The notes under the pieces are model-generated. The model was not told where the DNA came from, did not search any database, and worked only from the letters and a program-made list of their open reading frames with translations. The translations under genes were made by a program, and so were the position numbers. This document shows positions 51,529-61,402 of a DNA stretch of 64,000 bases, in pieces (position 1 is the first letter of the stretch; every line of letters begins with the position of its first letter). The DNA lies in contig OW804095.1 in assembly GCA_942159475.1 (NCBI GenBank), positions 60,602,773 through 60,666,772 of the forward strand, given 5' to 3'. Origin of the DNA: Sthenelais limicola. Taxonomy: Eukaryota > Annelida > Polychaeta > Phyllodocida > Sigalionidae.

Positions 51529-51904
51529 TTGGACAATAGGCATGCACCACCCGCCTTCATCCAGGCTGATGTGCGGCATGGCGACCAGTGTCACCTGGTA
51601 ATGGCGTCTGCAACACAGCTGCGCCACCTAACCTGCGCCAAAGTGTGGTATGTTGACGCCACCTTCAAGGTAGTGAGGGCCCCATTCCACCAACTCCTGT
51701 CTATCCACTCTTTCCTGAGAGTTGGCGACCAGACCAAACAGGTCCCGTTGGCCTTTGTCTTGATGTCCTGAAGGAAGAAAAGCGACTATAGGGCAGTTAT
51801 GGAAAGGTTGCTCAAAGTCGCAGGCGCAACATCTGTGGAGTAAGTTGTCTGCGACTTCGATCAAAGGATGCTCGTTCCACTGGTCCCAGGCCATTTTCCG
51901 TAAG
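51529..51904 (+). pseudogene. Exon 6: broken MULE transposase core (copy B)
   Basis: Follows TTGTTTCAG. It has VWYVDATFKVVRAPFHQLLS with the first catalytic D, then IHSFLRVGDQTKQVPLAFVL. TGA at 51769-51771 comes next (in copy A the same place reads SRWQKSDY; here RKKSDY follows). TAA at 51841-51843 precedes VCDFDQ, the second catalytic D. About 50 bases are then deleted, with a shift of frame into GCSFHWSQAIFRK, the C-x2-H signature. It cannot make transposase. Confidence 0.8.
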
Positions 51905-52233
51905 GTGTGTATTGCTACATTGTATTATTAATGGAAGCTCATTTCTTCACAGTGATTGATTTAATCATGTATTCATTGATTTCCTCACGTAATTCATTGA
52001 TTTCCTCATGTATTCATTTCTTAACAGAGATCTTTCTATATAGAATTGTCTGTATAAACATAGTCTATATAGACTTGTAAAGTAGTAAACTCATTGTACA
52101 TGTATACAAGTACTAAACCCATTGTACAAAGTAGTAAACCCATTCTTTTCCATAATGACTATCTTCCTCTCATCAAGGTCAAACCTCTATATATACCATA
52201 TATTTATTCTGTTAATACATTGTATATTTACAG
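51905..52233. other. Intron 6 of copy B
   Basis: AT-rich with short duplications (TCATTGATTTCCTCA; AGTAGTAAAC.CATT). Donor GTGTGT, acceptor ATTTACAG. Confidence 0.6.
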
Positions 52234-52749
52234 ATCAGAGAAGTGGGACTCTCCACCGCATACTTCAATCAGCCAGCCATCCGAGAGCTCCTCCAACACC
52301 TGATGGCCGTCAACCACATGCCCGTGGACCATATCGCCCCAACATTTGATTACCTGATGGCAAAGTGCCCACCTGCAAACGAGAAAATGATTGAGGTCTT
52401 CAATTACTTCCAGAAGACTTGGGTAAAGTCGAACTCCCACCCCCCCCTCTTCATGTTCGGTCTACAAGAGGAAGATCAGGACCAACAACCATCCCAGCTG
52501 CCCCACGACCGCCTGAATTTGTACCAACTAATGGAGGTGCTTGCGAAGGAGGCCTCCCTCCTCCCTATCCACGTCCAGCTACTCAGCCAAGGAAAGCTCT
52601 ACCACAAACAGAGAAGGCAGGGCGCCTCCAAGGAGGCCCTGCTTGAGGACCTGTGGGCCCGCTACAGCGCCCCAGACAGGTCGATGTCCACCGAGCAGTA
52701 CTTGTCTGGGGTGGCTGATCTAATTGGGTTTAGGGTTTTAGAAGTTTAA
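52234..52749 (+). CDS. Exon 7: C-terminal part of MULE transposase (copy B)
   Basis: It reads IREVGLSTAYFNQPAIRELL and HLMAVNHMPVDHIAPTFDYL, closely matching copy A. Around 52445-52520 two compensating small deletions change the frame, so NNDVEGWHYRLN of copy A appears only as HDRLN. The C-terminal end EALLEDLWARYSAPDRSMST is longer than in copy A, where a stop intervenes. A polyadenylation signal AATAAA lies at about 52842. Confidence 0.75.
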   Translation: MREVGLSTAYFNQPAIRELLQHLMAVNHMPVDHIAPTFDYLMAKCPPANEKMIEVFNYFQKTWVKSNSHPPLFMFGLQEEDQDQQPSQLPHDRLNLYQLMEVLAKEASLLPIHVQLLSQGKLYHKQRRQGASKEALLEDLWARYSAPDRSMSTEQYLSGVADLIGFRVLEV

Positions 52750-54060
52750 GGGGAAGGGTTAGGATTTGTATATAATGGGTCATTGTTTGTATATATGTTA
52801 TTGTTGTATATATGTTATTATTATTAACATGTTCGTTTATAATAAACATTAATGAAGATGTAAATGAAATGTCTGTCTTGTCTTGTCTATTCATGGAGGG
52901 ATATCACATGATACCACCAACCCACAACACTCAATCCCCATCCCCACCATGCTTTATAATGTGTACATATATATCATTACTCTAAATCATGAATAGATTA
53001 AGAAACATCCCAATATCAATCATTAATTAATACATAAGAAACGTCCCAAATTCTCTCTCAAGTTCCAAATTCTCTCTCTCAAGTTCTACCTCCAATTATT
53101 GAAACTTGTCCCATAAATAAAACTGGATATAGTGAGCGAGCGCAGCTAATATATACACTGGAGGTGCATTGATATATTTTATAGAAAAGATGCAAGTTTT
53201 CAGGAAGAGCACAGATTATAGTACATTATGATGCGGCAGTTGTGCATGCCTCTACGGGAGGGGTGTAATCCATGACGGGTAGCGCCGCCACATGGTTGGC
53301 ATCGCACTGGCAGCTTGGTGCCTATATGCATGTATACATGTATAGAGAAACAGTAGCGGCGGCAGTATAATAGCCTATATTTCCTTCTAGCATATCAGTG
53401 ACACATATCACTGAGCTCCCGATTCTTAAGTCCTGAAGTGTGTACTATAAATCAGGGTGCGACAAGATCCAAATTATCAACCTGCCCCCAGGAGAAATTT
53501 AATGGACATATTCAAAATACTGGAGTATTTAAATGCCTCACCATAGTAGGATATCTGTGCAGGCCTAAGAAAAATTCATGGAGTCCATTATTCATGGGAC
53601 CGAATACCATATATGAAATAGGCTCCCAGTAGAGAAAAAAGAATTAACATGGAATTAAAATGGCTAAGGTCGCTATTTGACTATATGTCATTTAGAAATA
53701 TGTTTGTAGTTTTCAATGACATGCATAAGTAAGAACATTTGTGTATAATACCAACGCTATATATTCCTTAGATTAATTGATATTTGTTAATGAAGAATGT
53801 GGCAGAGGTTCCATTGGGGAATTCAAATCTGAGAGAGCAGTAACTAGACCATAAGGTGCTGCCCCAATGTATGGTAAAGGGATGTGCACTAAGAGCGAGG
53901 CAGGAGATACATAGTGACATATATACCCTGTCCCATCCAGCTGGTATCACTTAACTCATTAAGATAAGAGGCGTCGGGGACCTTCCCTAAACCAACCGAA
54001 TTGGGTCAGGCAGTTGTGTAGGGTGACTCCAGCACCCTATGACATTGGAGTTTTATACTC
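52750..54060. other. No gene seen
   Basis: The copy B 3' UTR with GTTTGTATATATGTTATTGT repeats, then 1.1 kb of unremarkable sequence. GTCCCAAATTCTCTCTCAAGTTC is tandemly repeated at about 53043-53085. Confidence 0.45.
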
Positions 54061-54324
54061 TTTTTTTTTTTTTTTTTTGAAAGATTTTATTCAGCTTCCT
54101 GCCGTCGTGGCGTATACATCACTAAACTGTTTCTTTGCTGTAATCCTGGAATTTTATATTTTTTTTGCTTTTTGTGTTTTTTTTTTGAAAACTACTACCT
54201 ACAACGATGTCCCCGACATGCCAACGGACGAAATAACACAAGACCACAAGGAGAGTCTTATAAACACAGACAAGTTACTCCAGAAATCATATACCTTTGA
54301 ACACATTAAGGATGTAATGAGCAA

Positions 54325-54820
54325 TTAAATTTTAACGAACTCCTTCATGAAGACTTTAACCTTATTGAACCATCTCATGCTGCTATTATCGAACGCAGCG
54401 TTATATGATAAGGCACGATAATGTCTCTTAACTTCATTTACAAAGGCTCTAAATTCTATGATGTTACTATAAAATAGTTTTTGCCTATGGATCTTATTTT
54501 TGGCCATCAACAGAATCCAGTTAAGGAATGTCTTATGTTTTTGGTTACCCATGTGACCCAGAAGAATACTTTGGGCATGAAGATCGGTTACTACAATGGG
54601 TCCCAGCAACTCATTTTCCATAAATTTCAACATCAACTGATCCCAGAAAGCTCTGGTTTTGGTACAAGTAACAAAAAAGTGTTTTAAATCATCCTTCTCG
54701 TCGCAATACCTACATTTGTCTTCTGACACAATCTTAATTCTTTTTAAATACTGGTTACAACAAATGGTTCGATGTATAAGTCTGTATTGCAGAGCTTGTA
54801 ATTTGGGTTCGATACATAGA
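54325..54820 (-). pseudogene. LINE 2 ORF2 C-terminal domain with zinc knuckle
   Basis: In minus sense it reads IEPKLQALQYRLIHRTICCN, KCRYCDEKDDLKHFFVTCTK, then TRAFWDQLMLKFM and a helical end. C-x2-C ... H-x4-C is the C-terminal zinc-binding motif of L1/Tx1-type proteins. The stop is followed by about 250 bases of 3' UTR. Residues encoded right of 54820 come from the foldback insertion. Confidence 0.75.
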
Positions 54821-54965
54821 CAAAATTGACTCCTGGTCGTGTGAGAGGTGGTTATCTCCCGCGGGCGTACCAATTTCTTAAGGGTGCGTAGCACCCGAGG
54901 AAATTGGGTAGCCCAAGGGAGATAACCACCGATTACACGGCCAGAAGTCTATTTTGTATTTATTA
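54820..54965. repeat. Imperfect 145-bp palindrome with GGTGGTTATCTCCC arms
   Basis: The left arm ACAAAATTGACTCCTGGTCG, then GGTGGTTATCTCCC at 54848, pairs with GGGAGATAACCACC ending at 54929 and CGGCCAGAAGTCTATTTTGT further right. Arms of about 65 bp with some mismatches meet at about 54889. This may be one end of a foldback element that inserted in LINE 2 and extends to about 55345. Confidence 0.75.
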
Positions 54966-55345
54966 TACCTCTTCCAATGTTTTTGTGTGAAAAAATATTG
55001 AAAATTCGATGGAAATTCGTGTCAGACAACAAGCTCTGTTCACCACACTGTTTGTTTACTTCTTGGAAAGTTTCTACTTCCGGTCCCTCTCACTCATTTT
55101 CGGGTCTATTTTTCTATTTAAATACGCAATAAATTCGTAATTTTACAGTTGCTAATCATTCTAATTATTATCATATCATTATATATGATGTATTACAAGT
55201 CTTTTTTCCATGAAAATAATTATTTAAATAACGAAAATAAGGATGCGAACATGGACCTATTTTTTCAACAAAAATTCCGCCAGAGGGCAATATGATATGT
55301 AAATACCGCCCAGAGGGTAATACGGTTTTCCAATGCTGTAGCCTA
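54966..55345. other. Inserted noncoding sequence inside LINE 2
   Basis: No coding similarity; it separates the two ORF2 parts. CCGCCAGAGGGCAATATGAT and CCGCCCAGAGGGTAATACGG at about 55267-55325 form a diverged duplicate. Probably the rest of the element with the palindrome at 54820. Confidence 0.5.
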
Positions 55346-55349
55346 TGGC

Positions 55350-56027
55350 TTACCATACCATCCCTTCCAGAGGTATAATAAAGCATTTTACAGGCATCTC
55401 ATAGATCACCTTAGATAAATCTACCTCTGCGTCATACGGGACCTCCGCCACAATTTCTTCCCAGACTCTCAATTTATCGTAGTCCGGCTTGTCTCTTTTA
55501 ACAAGTTCTCTATATATTTCTTTACAGTTGGTATTAAAAATATTGAATGTATTACCGTCTATTTCAAACAGTTTAATTCTGGTGCGATTTTCCTGTATTA
55601 CACTATTTCGGATCTTTTCTAACCAGTCAAAGGGTATCGCGAACCGGATCTGAAGAATGTCTATAAACGAGCACCTGATACCATAAAGTCTTGTTAACTC
55701 TTCATGCGAATAAAATACATAGTTTTCATTAAGGACATCTCTAATACAACTAATACCTGCTCTAGACCAGTGTTTTCTTCGAACCACTTTTTTCCCTACC
55801 TGAATCCATCTGTTATTAGATAGCCTTTCACTCAAAATTTCATTTGGATCTTGCGGTTTTCTATTAAAGTAGACCCTGGCCCAGACTCTGAATACACCTT
55901 CATAAAAAGGTCCCAGACTTCTAGGGGGTTTTCTTCTCCCGAGTAGGAGATCCTCCACACTCATATCATAAAATACCTCCAGGGTTTTAACCCATTTGGA
56001 TTCTTTCTCACATAAGGCTCTCTTTAC
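55350..56027 (-). pseudogene. LINE 2 ORF2, middle C-terminal domain after a nonsense mutation
   Basis: It is in frame with the polymerase ORF: NRIM is followed by TAG near 56028-56030 where LINE 1 reads NRIMW (TGG). Reading then continues to VFYDMSVEDLLLGRRKPPRS and further helical sequence to 55350. A single G-to-A change accounts for the stop. Confidence 0.75.
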
Positions 56028-57275
56028 CTACATAATTCTATTGGTAATAATTATTTCTTTTATACATCTAAGGTTCAAACCTCCATTTTCTATGGATTGT
56101 TTGAGGAAGGCCGAGCTGATCTTATTCGACCTTCCCCCCCAGATCAGAGATCTAGAAACTCTATTTATTGTGTTTTCCATGTGTGTGTCGATATTTATAC
56201 AAGATAACACATATTGCACCATGGGCAAGATTAAAGAATTGTTCACAATAACCTTACCCTTGAGGGAGAGATGCCTGGAGTTCCACACTCCACAGACTCC
56301 TTTCATCTTTTTGATAAGCTCATTGAAATTCAATTCATTCTCGTTTTCTCCAGACCCTGGTCTGACAAGCACAATACCCAGAATCTTGACCACATCACGC
56401 CAACTAATTTCGGCCAGTCTGCTATTGGAAATTACTTCGTCTCCTATTAACATACCAGACGTTTTATTAATATTAACCACTAGACCGGAGGCTCGTCCAA
56501 ACCTGTCAATAACACTTAGAGCTTTTATAGCAGATGCTTCATTTTTAAGAAGTAGGGTGGTATCGTCTGCGTACTGCACTATTTTGTTTACAATATTACC
56601 AACAGGGAAACCTTCTATGTCAATCATTTCTCTGATTTTAACTCCAAGAAACTCAACGATTAAAGTGAACATGGCAGGTGAGACTGGGTCTCCCTGCTTT
56701 ACGCCACGTTGTACCTCAAACCAACTTGACATATGGCCATTATTAGTGAATGAGGCAACCGAGTCTCTCAAGAGAGTTTCAATCCACTTACAAATAAAAT
56801 CAGGAAAACCAAACCTACACAAGCATTTATGCAGAAAATGCCAACTAATGGTATCGTAAGCTTTCTGGAAGTCAATTGCCAGTAGTACTCCGCTTAGGCC
56901 TTTCTGAGATAAAAAATTAATGCTGTCCTGAATTCTGCGAATGGCCACACCTATGTATCTATTTTGAATGAAACCGTGTTGATCTTCGTCTATAATATCA
57001 GGTAAAACTTGGTTGACTCTTTGCGCAATGGTTTTTGAAATAATTTTATAGTCTACGTTTAATAACGTGATGGGGCGCCAGTTACTTATATATCTTAGGT
57101 CGCCTCCCTTCTTGGGAATGACTGAAATGATACCTTCCCTTTGCTCAGACGTCATACGTCCTTCTTCATTGACAGCTAACATCATTTTCATAAATGGTTC
57201 TGATAATTCACTCCAAAATATTTTATAAAACTCCGCCGACAGGCCGTCGGAGCCAGGAGATTTGCCATTTTTCAT
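56028..57275 (-). CDS. LINE 2 ORF2: reverse transcriptase domain
   Basis: 415 open residues with the complete polymerase. They contain KNGKSPGSDGLSAEFYKIFW, VIPKKGGDLRYISNWRPITL (fingers), motif A LLAIDFQKAYDTISWHFLHK, RGVKQGDPVSPAMFTLIVEF (motif B), catalytic motif C IVQYADDTTLLL, and the thumb with KIS...KGKVIVNNSLILPMVQYV. D of F-Q-K-A-Y-D and the two aspartates of YADD are all present. This type of RT (NWRPITLLN ... Q-x-G-F) belongs to the L1/Tx1 group. The ORF is not complete at its N terminus. It could be transcribed only as part of a dead element. Confidence 0.88.
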   Translation of the reverse strand: MKNGKSPGSDGLSAEFYKIFWSELSEPFMKMMLAVNEEGRMTSEQREGIISVIPKKGGDLRYISNWRPITLLNVDYKIISKTIAQRVNQVLPDIIDEDQHGFIQNRYIGVAIRRIQDSINFLSQKGLSGVLLAIDFQKAYDTISWHFLHKCLCRFGFPDFICKWIETLLRDSVASFTNNGHMSSWFEVQRGVKQGDPVSPAMFTLIVEFLGVKIREMIDIEGFPVGNIVNKIVQYADDTTLLLKNEASAIKALSVIDRFGRASGLVVNINKTSGMLIGDEVISNSRLAEISWRDVVKILGIVLVRPGSGENENELNFNELIKKMKGVCGVWNSRHLSLKGKVIVNNSLILPMVQYVLSCINIDTHMENTINRVSRSLIWGGRSNKISSAFLKQSIENGGLNLRCIKEIIITNRIM

Positions 57276-57309
57276 CTCAGTTATAACCTTTCTAACCTCA
57301 CAAAGAGTT

Positions 57310-58440
57310 TTATACTCTTAAATACACGAAATATATGTAATTCCTACATTAATGCTCCCGGGTATTCATTACAAATATACTAATCTAGAACATAGTTGAA
57401 ATTCAGACAAACTTTCCCCAAATAGGGAGCTCAGTGGCATGTGTCACTTTAATATGGCCCATGTATTTTACCTCAATGACAGTGGACTGTCAGGGGCTGC
57501 CAAATCCTTTAGAAATATTGTTTCCCTGACAAAATATGGTTGCCCAGTACTTTCTTTGGTTAAAATCTAGAGACAAATTAGGAAAACAGATATATTTGTT
57601 TAGCCCTGATCAGTCAACATTTTTTAACTTTTATTTGAATAATCTGTGCCTTCAGGGGAAGTCCCAGGCCTTAGACAATTGACACAATAAAGGCAATAAA
57701 TGAGACCCCCGCTAGGGACAAATTGGGATAAAAACAAAGGGACCATGGCAACAACAGTGCACATTTGCACACCTCAGAGCATCATTCGAATGTAAAAATC
57801 AACCTCCTTGATAAAGGGCAAAGGTCGCCCGAAACGTCGGACCCCCAATAAACAAACCTACAACCAATTCCCAAGTCCTTGTCCTACTTCCGTTTTGGGT
57901 CAATCATTCCAACTAGATTTTATTTGAATATATTGGAAATAAATCAGTTTGGTTTATATTCGTAGTTGCCCTGAGACATGTAACATTTGTATGAGATAAA
58001 TAGCCTTTTGCATGCTTAATTATATGTAAATTTTGTTTATTGGGGACCGGGCTGGTCCGTAAATTCGAGTACTGTCCCCTTTCCTGTTTACCACCCTGAA
58101 TTCGGGTCAAATAATAGCAAAATTAGACTGTAAAAGCCCAATACAAATTGGGCTAATTAGCGATAAAACTCTATGTGTATGCTGCATAGATCTAATTATC
58201 ATATGTATCATCACCATTTCTGAGAAAAAATACTTTTAAAAATACTCACAGTATTGTATAGCAGACAACGGAAATCATTTAGCGCTACGATAAGGATATC
58301 CCATGCTCAAAGGCACGTCGTTAAAAACCCCCGTTTAAGGACACAAAACATGACTTAAAGATGCATTATCAGCTGTGGAAGATGCTGAAATGAAATGACT
58401 ATCGTTTAGATAAACACTCTAAAGCTATCATATGTCCTGG
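57310..58440. other. No gene; contains a CTTGATAAAG...CGAAACGTC motif
   Basis: At 57808-57843 CCTTGATAAAGGGCAAAGGT then CGCCCGAAACGTCGG is similar in order to hammerhead-ribozyme-like sequences common in retroelements such as Penelope-like ones (CTGATGA, stem, GAAAC). The core differs (TTGATAA), so it may be a relic. No ORF supported. Confidence 0.35.
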
Positions 58441-58442
58441 AG

Positions 58443-58617
58443 TGAGTGAGTGAGATTGGTGGTTTTACGCCCTTATCAACACTTTATATCAAGGGCAGGA
58501 GAGCTGAGAAGGAGGCAGTTTATGGTCATACCCAGGAAATAGCTTGATAGAGAAGAAGAGAGAGAGAGACAGAGAAAAGAGACAGAAAGGCCCTTTAAGG
58601 TCTTACCCAGGACCAGG
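58443..58617 (+). mobile_element. SINE-like element, 175 bp, with a 14-bp target-site duplication
   Basis: It is flanked by perfect CATATGTCCTGGAG at 58429-58442 and 58618-58631. It begins TGAGTGAGTGAGATTGGTGG and TTTTACGCCC, a start familiar from molluscan SINE-like repeats, and contains a GAGAGAGACAGAGA run. No ORF. The exact duplication shows recent insertion. Confidence 0.85.
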
Positions 58618-58802
58618 CATATGTCCTGGAGAAACGATTAAAATGAAGAAAAACTGATTAAAAGTAACAAAGTCTGCATCGATAAAGTAACAAAGTCTGC
58701 ATCGATTTTTGCTCTGAATACAACTACACCAGTGTCCTGTAAAGGCCCATTCAACACAGGTGGGGTATTGGGGAACCCCGGGCCACATGCATATATAATA
58801 TG

Positions 58803-59767
58803 TATGGAAAGGCATTTGTATCCATATAGATACAGTCGCATATTAGGTCCTGCTATTGCTAACTTGCATTCTTCAAACCCCAATCTGCAATTTGACTTTT
58901 CGAAGTAGCACCCTAGTGCACACGAACTAGCGCTACATCGCTGCAGACTAGGACCACTGCATGCAAACTTGCAACCTGCAACCTCTGGAAGCTGCCCCGC
59001 CCCGTCCATTTTCCCATTTCGTATGCAATCTCAATGGCTAGACTGCTCTGCATTATTATCCCTATTTCGTATGCAATTCCAATGACTAATAAACATTATT
59101 CCTATTTCGTATGCAATTCAAATGACTAATCTGTAAACCTTATCCACAAATACTATCCAATCCACACATCTATTCATTCCCTAAACACTCCCAGACAAAT
59201 TGTTGTATTGCCTTTCATCAAAGTCACACACTTATATAACACTAACAGGGCATCCCACCCCTTAAATGTACACACAGGGAAGGGGTGAGGTTGGAAGGAG
59301 ATGTCTATATATATGGGTGGGGAGGGTGGGGCTAATATTGTAATGAGTGTTGTGACTGGAAAAAGGAGTGTAAACATTTGAATGCATTGCAAGTTAGCAG
59401 TAAGTGTGTCGAACTGGGAAGTGATGAAATGCAGACTGGCATGATGTCTTGCAAAGTAGGCAGTCAGTCTGACGAAGTGGGGCCTAGATCGAAGAGAAGT
59501 AGGAAAAGAAAAATGCAAGTTTGCAGAAGCAAAATGCAAGTTAGGAATGGACTGAATGTAAAATTGGTGAGAATTGGGAAAGTTCTAAAACGTTTTCAAA
59601 ATGAGGAGTAGGACAGAACATGTTAGGACCTATTTCGATGCAGATTAGGTAAAAAAATTCCTATTTCGTATGCAATTCCTATGACCATTTCGAAGGTTTT
59701 TTGCAAACTTGCACTCTACATCACCGAATTGAGGGGGAATCTATATGGATACAAATGCCTTTCCATA
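58803..59767. mobile_element. 965-bp element with 28-bp perfect terminal inverted repeats
   Basis: The left end TATGGAAAGGCATTTGTATC (58803 onward, 28 bp) is an exact complement of 59740-59767. Inside, TTTCGTATGCAAT occurs four times in the same orientation (59015, 59067, 59105, 59660), mostly within a CCTATTTCGTATGCAATTC.AATGACTAAT unit. A small ORF at 59378-59611 is Lys/Arg-rich and has no known relation. It looks like a non-autonomous DNA transposon. Confidence 0.8.
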
Positions 59768-59795
59768 ATAATGCGTGCACAGGGTCTATTTTTAT

Positions 59796-59820
59796 AAGTG
59801 GTATTCACCACTTATAGTTG
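59796..59820. repeat. Hairpin TATAAGTGG-TATT-CACCACTTATA
   Basis: Nine-base arms with a short loop right of the 965-bp element. Significance unknown. Confidence 0.6.
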
Positions 59821-60240
59821 TATTACTGACCAGAGACAAGTACAGTTATTGATAATAGCTGAGTGGATTGGTCACTAGATATATGTTCAGTTGACTGATC
59901 TATCTAGTGATCTTTGCATGGGGTTATAAATAGTGCATAAATGCCAGTGGTCCCAGTATGAGGACAACAGCCTGTTACCAATTGTTTACCTCACTTTGGA
60001 GTGAGTGATATCCCCACCAGTCAGCTGGTTAGCTTCGGATTATATAAGATTTTGTTTTCTTGGGTAGTATTATAGTTGTAATGGCGTTGTATGATATGAT
60101 AGTATTTGTGGGATTTGTGATTTTGATTAGGGTTTACAAAAGACAGCATATAATTACCAAGTAGCTAGTGTACTGTTGTCAAAACTGGCTCACATTCACC
60201 AACCTCCAAGACTGTTGTTACTCTGACCACGATTTTTACT
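59821..60240. other. No gene seen
   Basis: ACTGATCTATCTAGTGAT-type short repeats only. A C-run lies at 60246-60257. Confidence 0.4.
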
Positions 60241-60339
60241 TAACGCCCCCCCCCCCCCTCCCTTCCCACTGGCGTATCTGGGCCCATACGTCCCGGGGCC
60301 TATACGTCCAACGCGAACGGGCCTTGGGGCCTATAAGTC

Positions 60340-60995
60340 CCGACCTGGGCCCATAGGTCCCGGTGTAGCAGGTCTAATGTACCCCATCAGGTGTACCCCC
60401 CGGTATAACTAACCTAGCTATAGGTCTAATGTACCGGGGGTACATTTGACCTAGGTCCAATATACCCCCGGGGGTACTTTAGACCTAGGTTGGATATACC
60501 CCCTCCAGTTTCAATGTACCCCCGGGGGTATATTAAACCTAGGTCTAATATACCCCCAGTATGTGTTACCAATCTAGAACTGATGTACCCCCATTGAAAC
60601 TTTTTTTAATTATGACAATAAAAGTAATAATGAATAAAGTAAAAAATGAATAGAGTACAGGCCTGATAGACAGAACTGAATAAATTTTAGTTGTTTTTCT
60701 TTTTTATTTGCAATAAGCTGCCATAGTCATTCAGTTACAATGATATTAAATTTTTCAGTTTAAATAGATAGAAAGAAAAAAGGATTATCATACAGAATTA
60801 CAAAAAAATCATTATTAGATCCTCAAATTGAGCTTTAATTTATTCCCATAAGCATCAGATAGGACCTTCTCTCCCAATATGTTCTTTTAGAATTGTTGGT
60901 GTACGATTATCAATGAAACAAAGGGGGGTCATTTAAACCTAAGATCTAAATTACCGGGGGGTATATTAGATGAGGGGGGTAATTTAGAACTGTTA
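60340..60995. mobile_element. About 650-bp palindromic element, ends CCCGGTGTARCAG
   Basis: The left end CCCGGTGTAGCAGGTCTAAT with GTACCCC and the complement of the right end, CCCGGTGTAACAGTTCTAAA with TTACCCC, are inverted copies. The left 250 bp contain many alternating GGTCTAATRTACCCC and complementary GGGGGTACATT units, with palindromes such as TACCCCCGGGGGTA. The centre is AT-rich and noncoding. GGGCCCATA.GTCC repeats left of it are related to those near 12480. Confidence 0.65.
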
Positions 60996-61022
60996 CACCG
61001 GGGCCTATATATAGGCCTACGT

Positions 61023-61217
61023 CTGGCGTTCGGACAGGAAGTACCAAATGGCACTGACTTGGAACGCCTTAGATGCGGATACCAAAAACCTAAATCTATT
61101 AGATTTAAGAAAAAGACAAAATATCAAATCGTACTCAACCAGGAGGAAAATGAAATCTGAACTAAATGATATCTTGCTTACTATTAAGATTAAATCTACA
61201 TCAACGCCCTCCTGATC
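61023..61217 (+). pseudogene. Possible C-terminal end of a LINE reverse transcriptase
   Basis: The open frame reads YQMALTWNALDADTKNLNLL and then basic residues to TGA. T-W-N-x-L near the end recalls the W-N-x-L-P ending of CR1/L2-type ORF2 proteins. About 160 bases later AATAAAAAG and a T/A-rich end (61383-61402) could be its 3' end. The evidence is one short motif. Confidence 0.3.
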
Positions 61218-61402
61218 CACTCCTCTCTCTCGTCTCTCCACACACACACACCCCTCATATTGACACTTACTTCAGTGTATTACTGCTAAAATGCAGCATT
61301 AACCAATCTAATAAACTAATAAATCCATAGCACGGTGGGAAGACCGCCTATGGCGACACCGAGATATGTCTGTAATACTGTCAATAAAAAGATTTTTTTT
61401 TA

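Larger units (their letters stand above)
46914..52749 (+). pseudogene. MULE composite gene, copy B (PHD, OTU remnant, FLYWCH, MULE transposase)
   Basis: Exons: 46914-47146 (start and first half of PHD), 47827-47955 (second half of PHD), 48302-48662 (linker and OTU remnant), 49052-49734 (FLYWCH), 50027-50212 (helical), 51529-51904 (transposase core) and 52234-52749 (C terminus). Each has splice signals, and six of them match copy A in order and phase. The copy is degraded: a frameshift and loss of the OTU cysteine block near 48430, TGA at 49126-49128 and 50042-50044, TGA at 51769-51771, TAA at 51841-51843 and a deletion within the second catalytic motif. It retains a 5' region missing in copy A. 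Confidence 0.75.
54061..57275 (-). mobile_element. L1/Tx1-like LINE 2, minus strand, with foldback insertion
   Basis: The T-run at 54061-54078 is the poly-A tail, with ATTTTATTCAGCTTCCTGCC next to it as in LINE 1. The ORF2 pieces lie at 57275-56028, 55964-55350 and about 54820-54325. A palindromic element occupies about 54820-55345. The 5' end near 57275-57310 lacks the endonuclease. It is better preserved than LINE 1, with the entire polymerase domain open. Confidence 0.85.

Noticed and set aside
55996..56859. Plus-strand 287-residue ORF
   Set aside because: It is the antisense shadow of the LINE 2 reverse transcriptase.
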